Positions 39,901-51,900 of a stretch of 64,000 nucleotides of DNA are shown one piece after another. The notes beneath the pieces were generated by a model. The model saw only the letters and a list, made by a program, of their open reading frames with translations, was not told the DNA's origin and made no database searches. Position 1 is the stretch's first letter. The number at the start of each line of letters is the position of its first letter. The translations under genes and the position numbers were made by a program. Origin of the DNA: Leptasterias polaris (taxonomy: Eukaryota > Echinodermata > Asteroidea > Forcipulatida > Asteriidae); the NCBI GenBank assembly GCA_037783415.1, contig JAZGTN010000214.1, positions 1,798,001 through 1,862,000 of the forward strand, read 5' to 3'.

Positions 39901-42900
39901 TTGTCCGACCCGAACCAATTTCCTTAATAAAACAATAACAAAATAGCCGTGTTAGTCTGGTTGATAAAACAATGAAGATAGTGGTAGCACCTAAGACAAC
40001 TAATCACAAAAACAAACTGCGTCTGCTTTCGTAGGAACAACTACTTCATCAGATGCAATGAAGTAGTTGTTGCTGCGAAAGCTCTTGCAGTTTTGTTTAA
40101 TGTAATTAGTTAGTCATTAAGTGCTACCACTATCTTCATTGTCTTCACTTTTGTGTCACCTTGCATGACATTGCCGAATGCCTCCTCAACAGACTTAGCT
40201 CATTGCATGCCATTAATTTTTCATTTGATCGACCTAATCAAACCGCAACCATCCTTGTCAATCTCCCAGTGTACGCTTGCAGTGGTTAATACTGATTCAA
40301 AGTTTACTAAAACATGACCAGATTGTTTAAAACTTTCCAGCCCCAATTTGGATGCAATGGTTTGAATGGAAAAAGAACAAGCTTAGCTGCAAATCATGAG
40401 AAAAGTCCCTACATAGCTTTCTTTTGCAATATCTTGAAATGTCTTTGCAATGTTTCGCCAACCAGTGCTTGGCAAAAGTAATAGGGTAGCCTTCACTGCC
40501 AAAGTATATCAATTCACCATTCAGTACAATAATGCTACACAATTACCCATATCCGACTGATCAATTAATTGTGCTATCCAAAACAAAAAGTATGCACATT
40601 TAACAAAAAAAGTTGTTTTAAAAGTTTTACTTTGAAGAGCAGATTTCTGCCAAATCAGTAAGAAATTTGTGATACTGAAGGCCGCCACCATAAAATGGTG
40701 GTCAGTATTGGTAAAAAAAGCAAGGTCCCCAATTGGCCAAGTTATTGAACAATAGAAAGGTCCCCTATTTGCCAAGTTATTAAACAATAGCAAGGTCCCG
40801 CCACAAGTTATTAAACACTAGCAAGGTCCCCTATTGGCCACAAGTTATTAAACAATAGCAAGGTCCCCTATTGGCCACAAGTTATTAAACACTAGCAAGG
40901 TCCCCTATTGGCCACAAGTTATTAAACACTAGCAAGGTCCCCTATTGACCACAAGTTATTAAACAATAGCAAGGTCCCCTATTGGCCACAAGTTATTAAA
41001 CAATAGCAAGGTCCCCTATTGGCCACAAGTTATTAAACAATAGCAAGGTTCCCTATTGGCCACAAGTTATTAAAAAATAGCAAGGTCCCCTATTGGACAC
41101 AAGTTATTAAACACTAGCTAGGTCCCCTATTGGCCACAAATTATTAAACAATAGCAAGGTCCCCCAGTGGCCACAAGTTATTAAACAATAGCAAGGTCCC
41201 CTATTGGCCACAAAACAATAGCAAGGTCCCCTATTGGCCACAAAACAATAGCAAGGTCCCCTATTGGCCACAAGTTATTAAACAATAGGAAGGTCCCCTA
41301 TTGGCCACAAGTTATTAAACGATAGCAAGGTCCCCTATTGGCCACAAGTTATTAAACGATAGCAAGGTCCCCTATTGGCCACAAGTTATTAAACACTAGC
41401 AAGGTCCCCTATTGGCCTCAAGTTATTAAACAATAGGAAGGTCCCCTATTGGCCACAAGTTATTAAACGATAGCAAGGTCCCCTATTGGCCACAAGTTAT
41501 TAAACAATAGCAAGGTCCACTATTGGCCACAAGTTATTAAACAATAGGAAGGTCCCCTATTGGCCACAAGTTATTAAACGATAGCAAGGGCCCCTATTGG
41601 CCACAAGTTATTAAACAATAGGAAGGTCCCCTATTGGCCACAAGTTATTAAACGATAGCAAGGTCCACTATTGGCCACAAGTTATTAAACAATAGGAAGG
41701 TCCCCTATTGGCCACAAGTTATTAAACGATAGCAAGGGCCCCTATTGGCCACAGGTTATTAAACGATAGCAAGGTCCACTATTGGCCACAAGTTATTAAA
41801 CAATAGGAAGGTCCCCTATTGGCCACAAGTTATTAAACGATAGCAAGGGCCCCTATTGGCCACAAGTTATTAAACGATAGCAAGGTCCACTATTGGCCAC
41901 AAGTTATTAAACGATAGCAAGGTCCCCTATTGGCCACAAGTTATTAAACAATAGGAAGGTCCCCTATTGGCCACAAGTTATTAAACGATAGCAAGGTCCC
42001 CTATTGGCCACAAGTTATTAAACAATAGGAAGGTCCCCTATTGGCCACAAGTTATTAAACGATAGCAAGGTCCACTATTGGCCACAAGTTATTAAACAAT
42101 AGGAAGGTCCCCTATTGGCCACAAGTTATTAAACGATAGCAAGGGCCCCTATTGGCCACAAGTTATTAAACGATAGCAAGGTCCACTATTGGCCACAAGT
42201 TATTAAACGATAGCAAGGTCCCCTATTGGCCACAAGTTATTAAACAATAGCAAGGTCCCCTATTGGCCACAAGTTATTAAACGATAGCAAGGTCCCCTAT
42301 TGGCCACAAGTTATTAAACAATAGCAAGGTCCCCTATTGGCCACAAGTTATTAAACGATAGCAAGGTCCCCTATTGGCCACAAGTTATTAAACGATAGCA
42401 AGGTCCCCTATTGGCCACAAGTTATTAAACAATAGGAAGGTCCCCTATTGGCCACAAGTTATTAAACGATAGCAAGGTCCCCTATTGGCCACAAGTTATT
42501 AAACGATAGCAAGGTCCCCTATTGGCCACAAGTTATTAAACAATAGGAAGGTCCCCTATTGGCCACAAGTTATTAAACAATAGCAAGGTCCCCTATTGGC
42601 CACAAGTTATTAAACGATAGCAAGGTCCCCTATTGGCCACAAGTTATTAAACAATAGCAAGGTCCCCTATTGGCCACAAGTTATTAAACGATAGCAAGGT
42701 CCCCTATTGGCCACAAGTTATTAAACGATAGCAAGGTCCCCTATTGGCCACAAGTTATTAAACAATAGGAAGGTCCCCTATTGGCCACAAGTTATTAAAC
42801 GATAGCAAGGTCCCCTATTGGCCACAAGTTATTAAACGATAGCAAGGTCCCCTATTGGCCACAAGTTATTAAACAATAGCAAGGTCCCCTATTGGCCACA

Positions 42901-45900
42901 AGTTATTAAACGATAGCAAGGTCCCCTATTGGCCACAAGTTATTAAACGATAGCAAGGTCCCCTATTGGCCACAAGTTATTAAACGATAGCAAGGTCCCC
43001 TATTGGCCACAAGTTATTAAACGATAGCAAGGTCCCCTATTGGCCACAAGTTATTAAACGATAGCAAGGTCCCCTATTGGCCACAAGTTATTAAACGATA
43101 GCAAGGTCCCCTATTGGCCACAAGTTATTAAACGATAGCAAGGTCCCCTATTGGCCACAAGTTATTAAGCGATAGCAAGGTCCCCTATTGGCCACAAGTT
43201 ATTAAACGATAGCAAGGGCCCCTATTGGCCACAAGTTATTAAGCGATAGCAAGGTCCCCTATTGGCCACAAGTTATTAAACAATAGGAAGGTCCCCTATT
43301 GGCCACAAGTTATTAAACGATAGCAAGGTCCCCTATTGGCCACAAGTTATTAAGCGATAGCAAGGTCCCCTATTGGCCACAAGTTATTAAACAATAGGAA
43401 GGTCCCCTATTGGCCACAAGTTATTAAACGATAGCAAGGTCCCCTATTGGCCACAAGTTATTAAGCGATAGCAAGGTCCCCTATTGGCCACAAGTTATTA
43501 AACGATAGCAAGGGCCCCTATTGGCCACAAGTTATTAAACGATAGCAAGGGCCCCTATTGGCCACAAGTTATTAAACGATAGCAAGGGCCCCTATTGGCC
43601 ACAAGTTATTAAGCGATAGCAAGGTCCCCTATTGGCCACAAGTTATTAAACGATAGCAAGGGCCCCTATTGGCCACAAGTTATTAAACGATAGCAAGGTC
43701 CCCTATTGGCCACAAGTTATTAAGCGATAGCAAGGTCCCCTATTGGCCACAAGTTATTAAACGATAGCAAGGGCCCCTATTGGCCACAAGTTATTAAACG
43801 ATAGCAAGGTCCCCTATTGGCCACAAGTTATTAAGCGATAGCAAGGTCCCCTATTGGCCACAAGTTATTAAACGATAGCAAGGTCCCCTATTGGCCACAA
43901 GTTATTAAGCGATAGCAAGGTCCCCTATTGGCCACAAGTTATTAAACGATAGCAAGGTCCCCTATTGGCCACAAGTTATTAAGCGATAGCAAGGTCCCCT
44001 ATTGGCCACAAGTTATTAAACGATAGCAAGGTCCCCTATTGGCCACAAGTTATTAAGCGATAGCAAGGTCCCCTATTGGCCACAAGTTATTAAACGATAG
44101 CAAGGGCCCCTATTGGCCACAAGTTATTAAACGATAGCAAGGTCCCCTATTGGCCACAAGTTATTAAGCGATAGCAAGGTCCCCTATTGGCCACAAGTTA
44201 TTAAACGATAGCAAGGTCCCCTATTGGCCACAAGTTATTAAGCGATAGCAAGGTCCCCTATTGGCCACAAGTTATTAAACGATAGCAAGGTCCCCTATTG
44301 GCCACAAGTTATTAAGCGATAGCAAGGTCCCCTATTGGCCACAAGTTATTAAGCGATAGCAAGGTCCCCTATTGGCCACAAGTTATTAAACGATAGCAAG
44401 GGCCCCTATTGGCCACAAGTTATTAAACGATAGCAAGGGCCCCTATTGGCCACAAGTTATTAAACGATAGCAAGGTCCCCTATTGGCCACAAGTTATTAA
44501 GCGATAGCAAGGTCCCCTATTGGCCACAAGTTATTAAACGATAGCAAGGTCCCCTATTGGCCACAAGTTATTAAACGATAGCAAGGGCCCCTATTGGCCA
44601 CAAGTTATTAAACGATAGCAAGGTCCCCTATTGGCCACAAGTTATTAAGCGATAGCAAGGTCCCCTATTGGCCACAAGTTATTAAACGATAGCAAGGTCC
44701 TCTATTGGCCACAAGTTATTAAGCGATAGCAAGGTCCCCTATTGGCCACAAGTTATTAAACGATAGCAAGGTCCCCTATTGGCCACAAGTTATTAAACAA
44801 TAGCAAGGTCCCCTATTGGCCACAAAACAATAGCAAGGGCCACTATTGGCCACAAGTTATTAAACGATAGCAAGGTTCCCTATTGGCCACAAGTTATTAA
44901 ACGATAGCAAGGTCCCCTATTGGCCACAAGTTATTAAACGATAGCAAGGTCCCCTATTGGCCACAAGTTATTAAACAATAGCAAGGTCCCCTATTGGCCA
45001 CAAGTTATTAAACGATAGCAAGGGCCCCTATTTTTAAACATTAAAAGCCAGGACATAGGTAGCTTTCTACATATCATTTAGTACTCGAGATTCAATTGAT
45101 GAAATGTGCAAATTTACTATAACAGTTAAACGTTTGTGCTCAGTTTTTCCAGTGCAGAAGTAAACTTTGAAGAAAGATTGGAATACATGTCAATGCAGTA
45201 TTTGGCCTGCCAGGGCAAATGACCTGTTATGCTCAAGGCCAATTTGTGTTTTTTCCCAAAATGTACAAGATTACATTGTCTTTACTAGTTTTGTTAAAGA
45301 ATCCTTGCATGTCACCGGCTGGACACTGTTCAATTCTACCACTGCATGGATGTACTGCATGAAGTTCATTACTAATAAGGACTTTTACTGTCACGTAAGT
45401 AATTCAAGAAAACAGTGACGTTATCTCACAAGCGCGAGTGGAACATGGAAAAATGTAGTACTTCTGCATCCCACATCAAAACAAGGCCATAAGTTATTAA
45501 ACAATAGCTGGATATGGGACGTAGACTTGCTGTGTTTTTCCTTATTCCATGAGGGCGCATGTGATATTGACTTTATCTTTAAGTAAACTTGACGCACAGC
45601 TTCAAGTAGTGCAATACGCGAAGTTAGAACAACAGCACAATACACACGGTGCGATATTACAACTGTGTTATACGGTCTATTATCAAAATAATGTTGCCAT
45701 GGATTGACCAATCAGAATCGAGCATTCAAGTATATCATTAGTATACTACTTAAACAAAACTATTAATACATAAATGCAATTTATTAAAATTCTAGATGTG
45801 AAAGCATTCCTGATGTGTCATACCTTGATAAGTGCTGTATATTTCAAAGAAAATTAAGTAAATTATGATCCTATCACAAGCACACTAAAAATGAAACAGA

Positions 45901-48900
45901 ACGTGTATCTTAAAGAGTGGCTCCAAGGTAGCGAGGTCAGAGACTTGTCATCTGTTTTCCATTTTCAAAGCAAACTATCTCTTGAAAAATTAGTGCATCG
46001 CAAAATGGAGTTTGACCTTGGAACCTATCTTAATGCTTTGTTTTCTCAAACAATGTGAGTTCTGATTTGGGTGTGTAAAATAATTTTGTTGTTGAAAATA
46101 ACTATACTGTGTGCCTTGATTTCACTCCCAGCCTCTGGGCTCACAGGCTTCCCTTGGTCAGGGATGTGATTTCTCTGTTTTTTCACCGGAAATCTGTTTT
46201 TTTCCCCCCCAAAAAAGAAATTCGTTTTTTTGTTTGCCCCCCCCCATTTTTTTGATTTTTTTAAAATTTTATATTTTTTTGTTTTACTTAAGATGAAATT
46301 CATAAAAAAATGAAGATAAAACAATATATAACGCCCCAGTATGCAGAGTAGGGCTTTTAAAACCAAAGATAAATGTTATTAGTGGGCTTGGTGCTCGCAA
46401 GTTTTCGATCTTGCAAGCTTTCGCTCAGAGTTCAGGTTTTTTTTCAACAGCCTATCCCATCCCTGCTTGGTCATGGTCTTTGTCTTGGTTTCTGTTCTAA
46501 AGGTTGCAGTCTCAGATCTGATTGTTTTTCAATCTAAACCTTGGTCTCCCAATTTCCAGGTTTTGATTTCATCACTGTATCTGACCTCTAACCTGTAATT
46601 GTTTAACTCTTTGTTCCCATGCAGAAATCACATCCTTTCTTCTGAACTACAACTATAATGTGGCGCGTGGAATCTCAATGGAAATCTATGAAGAGAATTT
46701 GGAATGCATTGAACCAATTGCGGAAGAGTCTCGAGCAGCAGCAGCTGGCTTGTTTGACCTTTATTTTAATTCTGAATTTGCATTTGATACCGAAAGTAGG
46801 TACATCTACTTTATGCAAAGGGGTGGATTTCTTGATCGGATAAAAACTGATGGAACAGGTAACTTCACAAACAATTAGATGAAAAAGTGTAATTTTACTG
46901 TTAACAGTATAATGTACGATTATTGATATGTTACAGAATATAATCACGTGGGTTATTCCATTTCATGAGGCAATGGAAATGCCAGATTTTCTCCTGGCTG
47001 CTCACTGCTTTGTCCACCCCTAAATCTGCATTTTTGATTAAAAAACCTATTCCATCATCTCCCTCAACTTGAGCGTATTCCCTTTCAACAGGAAGAGAAG
47101 AGGTCTACAGTGGACATTTCTACCCTCGCGACATCAGCTATGATTGGTTGTCAAAGAATCTGTATTGGGTGGATCTCTATTACAATGTCATAGCAGTACT
47201 GAAGCTGGATGATGACTTCACAATGGAGAAGGTTATAATTACCGATGTAAGCAGCTATTGTGTGGAAGTGGCTCCACTTGCTGGGTACGTTTTAGTGGTG
47301 GGGTTTGAATTATCGTTACAACCTTTCCCACTGTAATTCTCTGGGATTTCCCTCCCACATCTAAAACTGAAACTTCTTTCCTAGTCTTCTTTCCAATGGG
47401 TTCTTGGCTAGTATAGTGATCAAGTTCGCTCTTCTGAGAGTCCTTTGCTTCACACTGACCCCTACCAGACTCTTCTTGAAAGAGTGTAGGAAATTGTGCT
47501 TTACAGCAACAGAGCAAAGCTTTGCATCTTTACAAATATTACATCCATAAAAACTGGGCCTAATTTTGTAGAGCTGCCCTCATAGAAAACATTGCTTAAA
47601 AATTCCTTTGAGCAAAAATGAACAGGATACCAGTCACAGATGGTACACGTGATTTGCTATCCTATAAAGACTGTACATATTTATTAGTCATAATATGTTT
47701 GTGGGTTTGTTTTTGTTGTTGTCAGGTATTTGTTTTGGTACAGTTATGAGGACCGGCTGATAAAAAGATCTTGGATGGACGGCTCTCATGTGGAAAATAT
47801 TGTTTCCAGTGAGGTTGGATTTGTTCATTTATTCCACGTTGATCATCTAGACAGTAAGCTTTACTGGACTGTCTATGCAGTAAGTGATGAAGATTCAATG
47901 TACAGCAAATGGATCATGACTGTTTTAACAGATAATCTTACTATGAGTTTCTAATTTTGTCTCTAAATATGCACCGATTCTTTTATTTTCCACATTTGAT
48001 TTGTCTTTTGTGTTTCTATCAAATGTTTTTAATTACACTGGCCACCCCTGTTGGTTTGACATCGTGGTGTATACACTTGCTGATAAATTTTATTGTTTCC
48101 GTTGGCATAACCACACTGTACCCAACAGGGCCAGGGCTCGGGAAATAACCATATTTTGGTAAGCATAGTTTTGTTGGGATTGGCTAATTTTTTGCTTAAG
48201 CAGCTCTATCAAATTTGGCCCAGGGTTGATGAGGAGATCATTCAGCAACATGCTCCTGTCTGGACCGAATTTCATAGAGCTGCTCATGCTAAAAGCTCAA
48301 CAAATTGTTGCTTTTCAGAATAAGGCTACCAAGAACATACACAAACTATTTTTGGATTTGTTTTGCTTGCAGAACTAAATGCCAACATGTACTTATACTT
48401 TGGCCTAGGCCTGACACATAACTCCATGATTGCGAAACAAGTTGGTCAGAGTGGAAAGTACCCTAGTGTTGCCTCCTGTAATTCATAAGCTAAAAACTAT
48501 TTTAACAAACACAATTATTGCCCTTGTTTTCCATAACAAATTCACCTTGAATATTTCAGTGACCAGCCCCATCAGGGGGAAAGTTTGGCTGAATTGTGAT
48601 ATCTATGTCTTCATTATTTAGGGTAGAGCACTTTGGCAAGTTGATTTTAATGGCGAGTCACGTACACAGATTGATGTTGGTGGGATGGGTTTAGCTTCAA
48701 TCGCGTTCAGCAATGGTAGGTACAATCTTTGGTTTTGAAGAGAATATTAGTCTTAGTCTTTCAAGCAGGCCTACAACTATGACAAACTTTGGTTGGCACT
48801 CACCGGTTTGGGAATGAGCAGTTTTCAACACGATCTTTCTTATCTGATCAAAAATTCATGAGGCATAAACATGTCGCTTAGGGTGTCACTGCCTGTGAGT

Positions 48901-51900
48901 TTACTGACACAAATACTAACACAATTTCACAGGTTCTTATTTATTATTTGAGGTATTAGGAAACAGTGTTAAATGCTTTCATGAAAGTAACTTTGAAACA
49001 TAAAAATCAAGCAAGTGTATCTTGAGAAATCGAATAAGAAACAGTAGAACTTTCTCTCTGCTCTTCAGCATTTCTGTTTTGACAGCAATAGTAGGCCTGT
49101 GGGTCAGGATAACTGGCCTATGGGAAAGTGAGTTCTAGGGTGAATGTTTATATTACAACTACTTCACTGATAACAGCTGATGAGTCACAGTATAACCGGT
49201 GAGTAGAATTCAGAGATTTTGGTTAATGGAAAATTCACGTCCAACTGCAATGTCATGCATAGCATAACATAAGGGCTGCATCAGTGACGCCCTGGATATG
49301 GTGCAGACAAATCTCAGTGTTCAATAATTCTAGTCTTATCCATAAGAAGCTACTTATCTCACTAGATTAACATTCCATGGCCGCACCGGTTTTATTTGCG
49401 GTGGGTTTAGCATAAGATATTCATGGCGTGTCATGGCCGAGTGGATAATAGCACTGGACTCAAGCTCTGGTGTTTCTGATCAGCCGAGTCTGGGTTCGAG
49501 TCCCGGTCTTGATACTTGTGTCCTTAAGGAAGATTCTCAACCACTATTGCTGCGTCCTTCAGATGGGACGTAAAGCCGTACGTCCCATGTGTTGTGTAAA
49601 GCACGTAAAAGAACCCAGTGCACTCATTGTAAGAGAAAGGGTTCGCCCCGGTGTTTCTGGTTTGATTGGCTGCATATTGCACCACATCACCTTGTAAACC
49701 AATACATGTACTAAGTAAATGAAAAAAGGTCTCATACTTCAAAAACGTAGCTGATCAACATACCTTGCAGAAAAAATACTGATAATATTGGAGCGCCATG
49801 AGCATCACAGAAGGATGGATTTTAGCGCTATATAAAAAGACACTGTTGTTGTTATTATTATTTCTCTTAAATCTGTCTTTTTTGTGGAAAAATTTAGCTC
49901 TCAACATTAAAAATGTTTTGTTTTCTTCGTTTTCTCAAACATGCCTGTTGAGTGTGAGTGTGTGTAAGTATACGGACATAAATACCAACGTGGTAATTTG
50001 AATTGATTGTTCTGTGGTAATGCATTATTGGCGCCCGCCCAAACACATGCAAACACACACAGCTCTGTGTCGATTCACTCTGTGGACATTCCTTTGTTCT
50101 GTACACTTAAGGAAGATCCTCTTCTTCAACACTGGTGAAAACCCTGTGTGCATGTGTGCAAGTCCACATAGTGTTTCATAACCCTGCCTTATGTGGACCT
50201 CTTTTGTTCTCAGGTCCACACTTGGTATGTAACTGTGTTTGAAATAGCTGTTTAAAATCTGCAGAAATGTTTAACGTTGAGAGCTGATTTATTTCACAAA
50301 AATCACGGAATTACGACAAATCTCTGATGTCCAAACACCAACGATAAAAATGTATGCTGCCATGGAATGTAAATCCAGTGAGATTAGTATCTCATTATAG
50401 GTTCGATTTGAATTATGGAATTTTGACAATTATCCACTTGAAAACAGACACTCATTCTAAAAAGTTACTCGTTTTGATCACCCCTGACAGGTTTTGCGTA
50501 CTTCTCAACATTTAATAAAAACATTGCAACATTTAATGTGTCATCGGGAAACCCACCGCAATTTTTCAGGAATGCGGTACTCACCTGGGCAAGAATCAAG
50601 TTGTATTCACTGGAAATGCAGTCATCAGGTGATTTGCTTTATACCCAATCAAACAACTAGTTTATTTGCATTTAAATCTTGTTATTTATAAGTTTTACTG
50701 TCAAGTAGATATCCTCATAGGATTTGATATCCTCATAGGATTTGATACCCTCATAGGTTTTGATATCCTCATAGGATTTGATAGCCTCATAAGATTTGAT
50801 ATCCTCGGAGGATTTGATATCCTCGTAGGATTTGATAGCCTCATTGGCTTTGATATTCTCATAGGATTTGATATCCTCATAGGATTTGATATCCTCATAG
50901 GATTTGGTATCGTCATAGGTTTTGATACCTCATAGGCTTTTACATCCTCATAGGATTTGATATCCTCATAGGATTTGGTATCCTCATAGGATTTGGTATC
51001 CTCATAGGTTTTGGTATCCTCATAGGATTTGATATCCTCATAGGATTTGATATTCTCATAGGTTTTGGTATCCTCATAGGATTTGATATCCTCATAGGAT
51101 TTGATATCCTCATAGGATTTGATATCCTCATAGGATTTGATATCCTCATAGGATTTGATATCCTCATAGGATTTGATATCCTCATAGGATTTGATAGCCT
51201 CATAGGTTTTGGTATCCTCATAGGTTTTGATTTCCTCATAGGATTTGATATTCTCATAGGTTTTGGTATCCTCATAGGATTTGATATGCTCATAGGATTT
51301 GATATCCTCATAGGATTTGATATTCTCATAGGATTTGATATCCTCATAGGATTTGTTATCCTCGTAGGATTTGTTATCCTCGTAGGATTTGATATCCTCA
51401 TAGGATTTGTTATCCTCATAGAATTTGTTATCCTCATAGGTTTTGATATCCTCATAGGTTTTGATATTCTCATAGGTTTTGATATTCTCATAGGTTTTGA
51501 TTTCCTCATAGGATTTGATATTCTCATAGGTTTTGGTATCCTCATAGGATTTGATATCCTCATAGGATTTGATATCCTCATAGGATTTGATATTCTCATA
51601 GGATTTGATATCCTCGTAGGATTTGTTATCCTCGTAGGATTTGATATCCTCATAGGATTTGTTATCCTCATAGGATTTGTTATCCTCGTAGGTTTTGATA
51701 TCCTCGTAGGATTTGATATTCTCATAGGTTTTGGTATCCTCATAGGATTTGATATCCTCATAGGATTTGATATCCTCATAGGATTTGATATTCTCATAGG
51801 ATTTGATATCCTCATAGGATTTGATATCCTCATAGGATTTGTTATCCTCATAGGATTTGTTATCCTCGTAGGATTTGATATCCTCATAGGATTTGTTATC

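Larger units (their letters stand above)
39843..46624. other. Intron 15 (6.8 kb) with a 37-bp minisatellite
   Basis: It holds a palindromic hammerhead-like repeat pair (39969-40142) and the large minisatellite (40721-45031). An isolated degenerate copy of the same unit lies at 45484-45510. No exon is needed here, because exons 15 and 16 join in phase 1. Bases 45520-46600 show nothing recognisable apart from T and C runs at 46180-46290. Confidence 0.7.

Noticed and set aside
40721..45031. CRISPR array
   Set aside because: The units are head to tail with no unique spacers, in a eukaryotic intron; it is a minisatellite.
45167..45418. 83-codon plus-strand frame after the 37-bp array, tested as a propeller 2 exon
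   Set aside because: It has no class B motif and no proper acceptor or donor pair, and exons 15 and 16 already join in phase without it.
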